Assembly (NCBI GenBank): GCA_918026815.1
Contig: CAKJVC010000168.1
Span: 124,001-188,000, forward strand
From: Chalara sp. BL73
Lineage: Eukaryota > Ascomycota > Leotiomycetes > Helotiales
Direction of reading: 5' to 3'
DNA length: 64,000 nucleotides
Shown here: positions 11,300 through 21,007 of the stretch, piece by piece
How the letters are laid out: the number at the start of each line of letters is the position of its first letter
How positions within the stretch are numbered: the stretch's first letter is position 1
The notes under the pieces: generated by a model
Database searches by the model: none
Seen by the model: only the letters and a program-made list of their open reading frames with translations
What the model was told of the DNA's origin: nothing
Translations under genes and position numbers: made by a program

Positions 11300-11605
11300 T
11301 GTGCTATTAATTATCAAGTCAAGTACTCTGAGTTTGTAGTCTATAATTTCCTTTCGTGTGATATCTGCAAAGCATGAAATCCTCAATAACAGCTGCGTAT
11401 GTCGACATTTCAAATCAGCAGTTTCCCCTCGTTCACCCCGGTCTCACACTTGCTCGCTCGGGTCGGAAGCCAAAGGCTTGGCAACAACCTTCAAGCTTCG
11501 TGGCCTCTGAAGCTGTAGAGCCTCACAAAACTCAAGAAACAGAGTTTCCTTCCCCTTCAAGACTGCGAGTCAATTAACTAAGACTACGCACCCTGAACCA
11601 CAAAG
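11300..11605. promoter_or_regulatory. Divergent promoter region, TMEM14 / OST2
   Basis: 306 bp between divergent start codons. It contains one 67-codon open frame that looks fortuitous. Probably carries both promoters. Confidence 0.5.
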
Positions 11606-12205
11606 ATGGCACCAAAACGCAATGCCCGTGAAGTTACACCATCGTCCACCACAACTACAACCACCGTCCCACCTACACCTGTCCTGAAGAACCACTCAAA
11701 GTCTACCTCCAACAAATCAGCACAAGATATTGCGCTTGGAATATGGCAGAATTATCTAGATACCACGCCGCAGCGGACGAAGCTGATTGACGTATTTATG
11801 TCATTCTTGGTCCTTGTTGGTGTACTGCAGTTCGTTTACTGCGTGCTTGTTGGGAACTTTGTATGTCATGGACGAAGACACAGGAGAGAAGGTTTGCTAA
11901 TGAATTATTGTAGCCTTTCAATGCATTCCTGAGTGGATTTGGCGCTACAGTTGGACAATTCGTTCTAACTGGTAAGTGAACCATTGATTGTGGAAAGAAA
12001 GGGAGGCTAATAATATAGCTGCATTACGGATACAGACAAATACTCAGAACAAGGAAGAATTCAAATCAGTGTCTCCAGAAAGGTAAAGAAGCCACTACTC
12101 CTTCACCGGATACAGTGAAGAATACTAATACTTTGCAGAGCATTTGCGGACTACGTATTGAGCAGCTTGATCTTGCATTTCTTCTGCGTCAATTTCATCA
12201 ACTAG
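11606..12205 (+). CDS. OST2: Oligosaccharyltransferase epsilon subunit Ost2/DAD1
   Basis: Small ER membrane subunit of the oligosaccharyltransferase that transfers N-glycans to nascent proteins. Four exons: 11606-11860, 11914-11971, 12019-12082 and 12139-12205, with introns of 53, 47 and 56 nt, give 147 aa. A Thr/Ser-rich N-terminal tail precedes the DAD1 core: a first membrane helix (LIDVFMSFLVLVGVLQFVYC), then FPFNAFLSGFGATVGQFVLT, LRIQTNTQNKEEF and the conserved C-terminus ERAFADYVLSSLILHF..NFIN. All phases match. It converges on the GRASP gene with 135 bp between stops. Confidence 0.97.
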
Positions 12206-12340
12206 GTGTACTACAGACATGGCAAAGAACAAAGTGCAGGTTATGTATGAATATTAAACAAGTCATAGCGGAAAAGAAGACGTTCGGATGTACAATGATA
12301 CCACAATCAAAAGTCATATTCAATAGCCAATTGCTAAACA

Positions 12341-13510
12341 CTAGTCTACACCACTGTCATCTGCATCTCCACCTGAACTCGGTGCTGGTGCTTGTGCTGG
12401 GCTTGGTGTCCGACTCGGCCCTCGGCTTAGACTAGGCGTGAGCATAGATTTTGGTGGTCCCCCAAATTTTGGTGGTGGTGGAGGCGGAGTACTTTTTGCA
12501 CTTGGAGCGTAGTCTAGTTCCCTACTCTTCTTCTCTCCTTCCTGAAAGTAATCATCCAACCCCCCCTTATGAGCATGCTTCTTATCCTTTTTCCTTGAAG
12601 CTGAAGTTGTTGGCGGCGCAGTTGTAATTTCTGCGGGTACCAGGAAATCTGAAGGCTGTGATGCCGCGGGGATGAACAGTTGCGAAGCGTCACCTCCCCC
12701 GGAGATTGGCCTGGGCTCTTCATTCGAAAATCTAGCATTTTCTGTCTCAAAGAGTGTCTCCCCAGGCCTAGCTACTGGTTCACTCAATGGCGCCGGTAAT
12801 CGATGCAAAGCCCCGTATCCCAATTCACATCCTAGAGCTCCCTGTCCGCCCCAATCTCTGCTTGGGAGGATCGTGATCTCTCTAGTGACATCGTATTCGT
12901 TGTTGTAGACATATAAGCGTAAAGGTCGTCCAATATGGTCCTCTACCAACTCTCCCAAGCCACTCTCCCCGTGTAGCACTCCTTCCGGTGTACCAAGAAT
13001 GTAGTCACTATATGGAAGCAACCCGGCTACATCAGCAGGTGACGAGGCGGGAACATCGAGAACGTGCCAGATGTTTGATGCTATTGAAAGTGATGTCCAT
13101 TGTAAAGTCAAGCCGAGTACAGGACTACTGGCCGCAACAGGAATATGGATCGTTCTTGTTCTTTGCCCCTGCATGAAGATTAACGTTGAGCTTGCGCTTT
13201 GCATTCCGACAAACCTTTGCGCTCCAAAGACCTAAAGTCACCGTGCTTCCAGCACAATTCCGGACTTCTTGCGCAAATAGATGTGGATCAGGCTCGTCCT
13301 GCAATTGTCATTCTCCGGCACATGTATGGCAAAGCTCTATCTTACGATCATGCGGCCATTGATTCCAACTACGAAATCAAACCACGGTTCAACCCCCAAC
13401 TCCAAGTTCTTGTTTGCCAGGACTTGAAATCCAAATGCGCCATGATTAGACTGTTGTGCTGGAGTATCGGAGTCAAGCCGAGATATAAATCGATTTAGTG
13501 CATTAAACAT
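12341..13510 (-). CDS. GRH1: Golgi reassembly stacking protein (GRASP55/65, Grh1)
   Basis: Peripheral Golgi/ER-exit-site protein with tandem PDZ-like folds, involved in COPII-vesicle tethering and unconventional secretion in fungi. Three exons: 13510-13346, 13298-13215 and 13168-12341, with 47- and 46-nt introns, give 358 aa. PDZ1 contains FGFQVLANKNLELGVEPWFD, FVVGINGRMI and AQEVRNCAGSTVTLGLWSAK. PDZ2 contains LGLTLQWTSL, HVLDVPASSPADVAGLLPYS, DYILGTPEGVLHGE and LGCELGYGALHRLP. The last third is a Pro/Ser-rich disordered tail ending in GGDADDSGVD. Residue 2 is Phe, so the animal-type Gly2 myristoylation is absent, as in other fungal Grh1 proteins. Confidence 0.96.
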
Positions 13511-14162
13511 GGCTCCACAATGTTATTGTAAAGCAAATTCTCACACCCAGGGTCTGAATATATCCCAAGTATGGCTTGTTGTCAGATAGTGTTGAGAGCT
13601 CAAGCAGTCCCTGGCTACCATAAGGTGGCGCAGCCTTGCTATATATCACGTGCTTTCGTGTCGGATCCTTCCGCATGTGGCGGATGCATCAACCTTATGC
13701 AGCAAACTTAGTTGACTTTCATAGTTTCATATTTCGATATTTTATCAAGCAGTACGGGGATGCTCGCCCCCGCAGTATGACTGATAATACTTCTCAGGTA
13801 AGTTTAAGTGAAAAGCAAAGGGCCTCAGACCAGGGGGAACTCTGGCTTCAGCCTCCAAAATCCATGCGACAGATTGAATACTGCTGACAGTAAAATAGAT
13901 CCGCTTCGTACCGCACACGCTTTGAGCCTCTCGCCCAAAAGTGCTCACAAAACTCTCCTCTGTATTTATATCAGAGGCTGCTCCCCTGCCGGGACAGCAA
14001 TCCTGTCATCAGTGACTCCGCTCCTGAGATAGAATTAAACTTGCAGAAAAACTAAGACCACTCGTGGGCAAAGCATTATTGCAAATTCACTTTTCCCAGA
14101 ATAGTGTAAAGCGAGTATAGTTCCCTTTCTAAGAGATAAGCAAAGTCTTTTTTACGAAAACT
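13511..14162. promoter_or_regulatory. Divergent promoter region, GRASP / PHD-TGS1
   Basis: About 650 bp between divergent start codons. Only short frames without recognisable content. Probably carries the two promoters and leaders. Confidence 0.5.
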
Positions 14163-15318
14163 ATGGGCGCAACCAACATTGACACAAAGTCAAAACGAGA
14201 GAGGAAGAGGATCAAAAAGTTGACATGCACGCTTCCTGAAAATAGCGGATGGACTATACGCTGTGCCTGTGGTGCTACTACAGATAGTGCGGAACCAGGT
14301 GAGACCTGGATCAGTTGCAACGCATGTAAAGTATGGCAGCACAATGTATGCATGGGAGTGAGTTGTTTCATTAAGGACGAGCCAAAGGATTATCAGTGCG
14401 ATAGCTGTGATTCAACACATCCATTACATAAGGACTTATCAGACATTAAGGCGGAAGGCACAGAGTTGTGGAAGGAGAGACGGAGGATATATAACTTGTG
14501 TGGACAGACTCCCAACTTCAGAGTCTTCCCACTTACTGCCAAATGTCATAACTACGAAACCCTGGCAGAAGTGGATTATGATATTCAAAAGTAATGGCAT
14601 TTTCACCAAAAACATGATAAAAACTAACTATACGTAGATACTGGCACCAACGATACGATATGTTCTCATTCTATGACGACGGCATCCAAATGACCGACGA
14701 CGCTTGGTTTGAAGTCACGCCTGAAGCTGTTGCAAAGTTAGCCATACTGATCCTGTTTGTTCCAAATGTTTGCTAAAGTATATCAGTCAAGTGGCTTCCG
14801 ATCTTGCTTCGAAAGTGTCTCTATCCAAAACAGTGATTATTGATCTCTTCGGCGGTGTTGGAGGCAACACAATCGCATTTGCTCTCTCAGGCCGCTGGGA
14901 GCAAGTCATATCGATCGAGAAAGATGCATCCACCATAGCTTGCGCTCAACACAACGCAGCTATCTATGGCGTTGCCAATAAAATAAAGTGGATTCATGGT
15001 GATTGCTTCGAATATATAGAAGGAAACCCCTCATCTATCGATCGCTCCAAGACTATTATCTTTGCATCACCACCATGGGGAGGACCTGGTTACATGTCAG
15101 AGGAAGTTTTCAATTTGAACACTATGCAACCTTATTCCCTTAATAAGTATTCAGAGCTCTGCAAGGGAATGGATTCTGCACACTACCTACCAAGAACTAG
15201 TAACCTAAATCAGATTGCGAGGCTAGTGCCGGATGGAGAAAAGATAGATGTCAGACATTATTGTGCTTGGGGAGCAAGCAAAGCCCTGGTAGCATATATG
15301 GTGGGATTGGACTCATGA
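14163..15318 (+). CDS. TGS1: PHD finger fused to trimethylguanosine synthase (TGS1-type methyltransferase)
   Basis: TGS1 adds two methyl groups to the m7G cap of snRNAs, snoRNAs and telomerase RNA, using SAM. The C-terminal half shows YDDGIQMTDDAWFEVTPEA, the SAM loop IDLFGGVGGNTIAFAL, IEKDASTIACAQHNAAIYGV and the catalytic SPPWGGPGY. The N-terminal ~90 residues form a complete C4HC3 PHD finger (C34, C36, C52, C55, H60, C63, C79, C82; CKVWQHNVCMG). The same open exon then runs on toward the enzyme. Exons are 14163-14590 (then a clean 47-nt intron to 14637) and 14638-~14728. The second junction is a problem. The only GT-AG intron keeping frame (14729-14778) deletes V-A-K after TPEA. One extra G at 14737 would instead give a 42-nt GT-AG intron and an uninterrupted VTPEAVAK|YISQ. 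Length is about 352 aa. Confidence 0.9.
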
Positions 15319-16264
15319 GATCTGGCGAACGCTATTCATGATATACCACCCACATTAGAGCGATTGAACACATTATTTATAGCCCGGGCAATCCTCAATC
15401 CTCATGCTAAATAGGAATTTATGGTGCTGGAGCTTATCTCGCGGTAGACCTATAGAAAGAGTTTTTAGAACTGCAGCACGATGACTAAGCCTCTTGAACA
15501 TGAATGAAAACCATTGTTGTTTTTGTTCAGAGAGCAGTGGAAAGACTAGAGCAATCACCGCCATTGCCTTCTCAAAAAAATGAATCCAGTCCCAATCCGA
15601 ACTGTCAGACACAACAGCCGGTATCTACCCAGGCTCCAAAAAACAATTAAATTAGGATCCCAGCGAGAGGTTCAAGAAGAGGTATATTATACCTGGAGTA
15701 AGATATTAACTGTGAAGATTTATACCAGGGTCAGGTATACTCTGTTCAACTTTCAATGCAAGTCTACCAGATCCCATCATACAATAGTTTAAAAATGCAG
15801 ATTCAGTAAAGACCTATGCTTCCTTAAACTTCCAGCCTGCAGCTTATGCCAGTGTGGCTACTATGAACACAATATTTTTCAGTAGTAGTAGTAGTAGTAG
15901 TAGGACTTGACTTGAACGCAGATTGGAGTTAGTACAATTTTTAACAATTGGTACTCCATCGCCAAGGTGACTTTTGTGAATACTTAAATCAAACCGAACC
16001 ACTGGCTTATGCGAAATAGCGAAATAGAAGAATTGGGTTCATGAGCAATCCCTAGTTAATTTTTGGCTAGTCTTGAGCGTATGTTATAAGCTAGTCTGCT
16101 AACCTGCTCACAAATAGCCCAATCGTCACCTTTAAGCCCAATATAGACCGATCACTTTCAAGAGCGAACTTGTGCGTCAATAGACATGAATACTTTGTAG
16201 ACCAATCCTCATCACCACCATCTATCACACCGTCGCCATCGCCTCTGCCAATGCTCCTATTGAA
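15319..16264. other. Intergenic region downstream of TGS1
   Basis: About 950 bp, AT-rich, with an AGT microsatellite at 15881-15903. A 79-codon minus-strand frame (15373-15612) has no recognisable features and I do not call it a gene. Confidence 0.6.
15881..15903 (+). repeat. (AGT)n microsatellite
   Basis: About seven consecutive AGT units in an AT-rich intergenic stretch. Confidence 0.9.
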
Positions 16265-16649
16265 ATGAAGAGACTTTGTAGGCTTTTCAAAATAGAGAAG
16301 AAAGAAGGAGTTTTACCAGCAATCCCTTCAACATCTGGCCGTTTTGCCATCGAATCCGACTCAGAAGACGGCAAGGAGACGGAGGTATGTAGTTACTTCA
16401 TATGTCTCATTGAATCCAATACATCGAGAATCGCATGGATACAGAGAAGCATAGACTAGGAGTGTGACCTTTTCGGGGAGGTATCCTCTAGTTTTAATAC
16501 ACAAGGCCTTCTTGGACACTCAATGTATGAAAAGACAGCTTGATTAGACGGAGTATGAGATAGAAGTCCACTGGAAACAAGCCATCTGCTCGATGGGAAG
16601 AACGCATTAATGATGGATTGTGCTGACTGAAACATAGAACAAGGGAGAT

Positions 16650-16680
<31 letters not shown>

Positions 16681-17416
16681 GAGCACCAGCACCAATACCG
16701 ACTCCTCCCGTGAGGAAAGTAGTCCCTCAAGTAAGTTTCCGAATAAGAAATCCCAGCGAAGAAACGCACAGCGATATGACACACCAGGAGTGGTGACGTT
16801 TTACCTGACGCTAATAAAGGCCTAGGCAAACACACAACTGAACGTATCGGTACGTCTTCCTTTGACTCTACTACTGTTATCCTAAGATCCCGGTTCGAAT
16901 GCACCATGACTGGCAATACATTAAATGATGTGTCCGTGCTGATAGGGAAAAGCCTATTTTACGACGGCAACAGTCAGGCAGATATCCACGGATCGAGCGA
17001 CCACATCCTCAGTACTTTGTAAGTAATTAGAAACTGCATTCGTCCCTTGTCCCTAGCCTACTGTGGTTTCTCTCGACACTTGGTAGTTGTAACCTTGTTG
17101 ACTTAACATAAAAGTTGGCGCCTAAGGCTGCAGATTATCCGTCTCAGGCTTCAAGATCCCGTGCAGACCAGCTGCGCACGGATCTTAGTCTCACCTCCAA
17201 CAGTTGGCTCCCTCCTTGCCTAGGCGAATTCTCAGCCGTGACTGGATCTTTCTATCCGTGTGAAGGAGATTACCCCCTACACAAACATCGAATTGTTCCA
17301 GGTATAGAGCATCGCTCTTCTTGTGAGCAGCAAACTCCCGCTCAGTCAAGGCCAGATACCTTTTCAGGACCATCTCCCTCTCCACAGGAAAGAGGGGTGT
17401 TCCTAGGCTTGTAGTT
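16265..17416 (+). other. Complex leader of the kinase gene or small unassigned upstream gene
   Basis: Coding-like segments with good splice signals precede the kinase ATG. An ATG at 16265 opens 40 codons (SGRFAIESDSEDGKETE) to a GTATGT donor at 16385. An exon beginning after CATAG near 16637 gives an in-phase Gln/Glu then Pro-rich stretch ending VRKVVPQ before GTAAGT near 16731. A short segment (ANTQLNVS) before GTACGT near 16850 also fits the phase. Further joining fails: the next possible intron is only 37 nt, or the frame stops. This could be a spliced 5' UTR with uORFs, a small gene, or extra 5' coding exons of the kinase. Transcript data would decide. A GAGCAG repeat lies inside. Confidence 0.35.
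16650..16680 (+). repeat. (AGGAGC)n short tandem repeat
   Basis: Five units of AGGAGC, which would encode Gln-Glu pairs in one frame of the leader segment. Confidence 0.8.
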
Positions 17417-20342
17417 ATGGAAAGGCTGCTGGTACGACAATCGGAGTTCACCTCCATCAAAACAAAAGCTGTTGAAGATGCCAAAAAGATGCAAACCACA
17501 GTTCTAGAGATCTGTAGGAAGGCAGGCAAGGACCCTCCCAAATATGTTCTCAAGGAACTCATCGGCAAGGGAAGCTTCGGTCGAGTCTATAAAGGGTAGG
17601 CTGATCTTGCCTTCATCACGTGCTATATCACTAACCTTGTGAACTCAGGCGAGATATGGCAACTGGAGATACTGTTGCGGTCAAGATTATCGACATCGAT
17701 GAGAGCGATACCATCAATCCTCGCCAGGCCAACTCCTATAGTGAATTTCTCAAAGAGGTCAATGCGTTGAAGCTTCTGAGCGAGAGCCGAGCGAGAAATA
17801 TCAACCATGTTATTGAGGCTCTCCCCGTTGGGCAAGCAATGTGGATGATAACGGAATACTGTGGCGGGGGAAGCATTGCAACCCTTGTAAACCCTTACTC
17901 CTCTCGTGGCCCATTAATGACTTCCTCGTGCTAACGATAGCATAGATGAAACCTACTGCTCCTGGTGGCCTGCAAGAGAAATGGATTATCCCCATACTCC
18001 GTGAAGTGGCTGAAGCCCTCAAGTGGGTACACCAAGCCGGCATCATCCATAGAGATATCAAATGTAAGTTTGTTTGTTCCGTCTTTGTCCATGTAGCTGA
18101 TAGCACTGAAGGTGCGAATGTTCTTATTACTGAAAAGGGCGATGTGCAACTTTGCGACTTTGGTGTGGCTGGCATTATTGAAACTAAAATTGACAAGAGA
18201 TCAACTGTTGTCGGTACACCGCACTGGATGGCTCCCGAATTGTTCACCAATACCCCTAGCTATGGCAAAGAAATTGACATCTGGGCCTTTGGGTCGATGG
18301 TTTTTGAGATCGCGACGGGACTACCGCCAAACGTAGCAAAGGGCATCATTTCATATGATGCTTTGAAATCCAATCTGAAGAATCACGTTCCAAGACTCGA
18401 AGGTGGAAACTATTCCGGCAATCTGAGAAATCTTGTGGCATTCTGTTTGGAGGAACAACCAAGCGCACGACCAACCATTGAAGACGTTCAGCAACATCCA
18501 TACATCTATAGAAGCAGCGAGCAGTACCCAACTGAGTCTCTGGTTCATCTTGTCCGAGCCTTTTCGGTATGGGAGGATCGTGGCGGAAGTCGAAAGTCAC
18601 TTTTCATGGCTGGTGGTGCTCAAGGCCCGTCGTCTGACAACTCATTCCCTCAACCTGACGATGAATGGAATTTCAGCACGACCGCGAAGTTTGATCAAGG
18701 ATTTTCAAAAGAAGGCTCTGTACAAGAATTGTATGAAGCTTATGGTTCTGCTGTGGAGTTGAGCAACGGGTATTCACAAGAGTTACCTCGTCAGTCAAAG
18801 CCTCAGGTTCAAAAGTCATCTCGGCGCAGACCTCCTCCTGAAGCCTTGTCGCGCCTACCCACCCAACCGCTTGAGAAAATCTTCGACCCAAACACCTTAT
18901 CTAACTATGAAGACAACAGCCGCAATCAGTATGGAGGCAGAAATATGGCTCAGTCATCTACCTCTGATCTGCCTTTGAGGGACGATTCGACTCAAACCTC
19001 AATCAAGGACACTATGATCGACCTCGGTGGCCACGATTCCGACACCGGTCTTTCAAGTTTCCATAATATGGATACCATCAGAGCTGGCGATCATGTTCAA
19101 CAAACTAGCAATATTGGAAACGGCTCAGCATTCCAAGACTTTAGTCGTCCTGCCCACAGCGATCCAGCTGATGCCAAAGACAATCGTCGTACCCAGGATT
19201 GGAAATTCCCCAGCATGGCACCCCCTGCATCTGCTGACCCGGAGCTTTCGCGCTTCCCAGGCATATTTGAGTTGCCCCGTCCAGCCGTCACACCTGGATC
19301 TGGCGGTCGTCCAAAGCTTACTCACCACACTACCGAACCAGTTCCTCAATTTAGTAATCTTGCAATCTCAACTACAGCTGAGAACGACAGATCGTCCCTC
19401 ATCAATCTAGACTTAGCTAGTGAACCAGCTGTTCCAGCTGTTGCAGCTGTTACAGTTGTTGCAGAACGTAGCTCTTTAATTGATTTAGACATGGGTGGAC
19501 TAGATATGGATGGACTAATTGATATGGATGAGGCTTACAACGCAGAAGACTTCGGTCGCCCGTCTACGGCTTCTTCAGCTGTTAGTGATGCTGCGACCTC
19601 GGCGTCCAATAATCCCTTTGAACTCGAAAGACATGCATCTCTTTACCAGCCACATCCAACTTCAAACCACCGCGAGCCTTCTATTTATATTAGCAGCGAT
19701 TTTACGCCACTCCCAGGCATTCAGTCTGACCAACTCCAAGGGGCGAGCTCATCTGCTACCGTTGGCGAGAGTGCTACCTCTGTTGCAGACACTCAATCTG
19801 GTAAACTTCATATGCAGGACTACATTGGTATGAAGGCTACCTCTACCTTTAGCGAAGTTCAGTACGACATTTCGGAAATCGACGGCTACAGTTCTACGGC
19901 CAACACCTCGGAGGCTGAGAATACGGGCTATAGTACTGGTGATAATGGAGGGACTGACGGAGTCTCTGATAGCGAGCTCTTGACCATGGGCCCACCTCCT
20001 CGTCCCAATGGGACTAGCAGCCAACGGCCAGCCGAGCTCGTCTACACAATAGCTGACGGACCACCATTAGTCGCTCCACCATCACAAAGAGTTATGTCTG
20101 GAGTTGCTTCGTCTGAGGAGATTAAGGCTGAGATGGAGCGTATGCTTGAGTCTTTTGAAGAGCAATTGGCGTGGCACAACCTCCTTCGTCAGTCACCTCA
20201 GGTCCGAGATCAGATTGTCCCCGCTCGCAAGAAGAAAATTAAGAAGAAGAGTAGCAACCAAGCCGGTCAGACTGATATCAAGGACCCAAAGGAAAAGGAT
20301 GACGGCGGCAGTGCCACGAAGATATCTGCTACCGCTGCTTAG
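17417..20342 (+). CDS. STE20/germinal-centre-type serine/threonine protein kinase
   Basis: Protein kinase of the STE20/GCK class, members of which control polarity, septation or MOR/NDR signalling in fungi. Exons: 17417-17595, 17649-17886, 17946-18063 and 18112-20342. Introns are 53, 59 and 48 nt, giving 921 aa. Catalytic motifs: GKGSFGRV (about 50-57), VAVK with Lys72, HRDIKCAN with Asp176, DFG with Asp194, and the GCK-type activation segment GTPHWMAPE ending at 221. The kinase domain ends near ARPTIEDVQQHPYI. A conserved block LVRAFSVWEDRGGSRKSLF is followed by a ~500-residue Ser/Pro-rich tail and a final helix with a Lys-rich end. The third intron is a multiple of three without a stop and splits the catalytic loop; homology (HRDIK|CANVL) demands its removal. 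The start at 17417 heads a family-like helix (AVEDAKKMQTTVLEICRKAG). I cannot say which fungal GCK (Nak1/POD-6 or MST-1 type) it is. Confidence 0.93.
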
Positions 20343-21007
20343 GCGCAGCAACTTATCATATCAAGGATTGGGGAGATATTTGTGATGGTCGATGATGTGG
20401 CCCCGAAAGTATAGTCACTTTCCGGTCTATTTTCTGCGCTGCATTTCTTTTAATTTTTCTTTCTGTACAATACGCATCGTATTTGCACGACGCAAAGGAT
20501 ACCCGTACATTTTTTTACTGGCGATGGCATATGACATAGCGATGGCGCATGGAAGGAATCTGGGCTCCTTGTACTATACTATGGGGAAGGCGATTGGGCA
20601 TATTTTGCTTGCTATTGGGATCATTAGATAGCCAAAGGCCAGGAGCATCACTTCTGTAGCTCGCACGTTAAGTCAATACTTGCTCTCATTCAGCTCGTCA
20701 CCTCCATTCATCCTTGATGTCCTGGCCCCTAGTAAAAGTAGACATAATGGCTTTGCGGATTTATAAAGTAAGATCAGGACTTGCTAGTCTTGATGTTCAG
20801 CAGATTACCCCAGTACACATGTCAATCATGCTATGGTGTAGGAAGTGAATCAGCCCTATCTGGCGCAAATAACAAGCCTTTCTTACTTATCTTTCTGGAT
20901 GCTGGGTTTTAATCAATGCTTGCCAAACACGGCCTTCTTTCGTCGAGAATAAATCTTGAATAACTGGCGACTCTTATAATTTCTCTACTGATCAAGCCTA
21001 TGCCATT
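20343..21007. other. Convergent intergenic region, kinase / TEL2
   Basis: About 665 bp of 3' flank between converging genes. Nothing recognisable beyond short frames. Confidence 0.6.

Noticed and set aside
15373..15612. 79-codon minus-strand frame
   Set aside because: No family resemblance and no supporting splice or neighbour evidence.
16885..16910. GGTTCGAAT string resembling a tRNA T-loop
   Set aside because: The flanking bases do not form the T-stem and no acceptor or anticodon arms fit.
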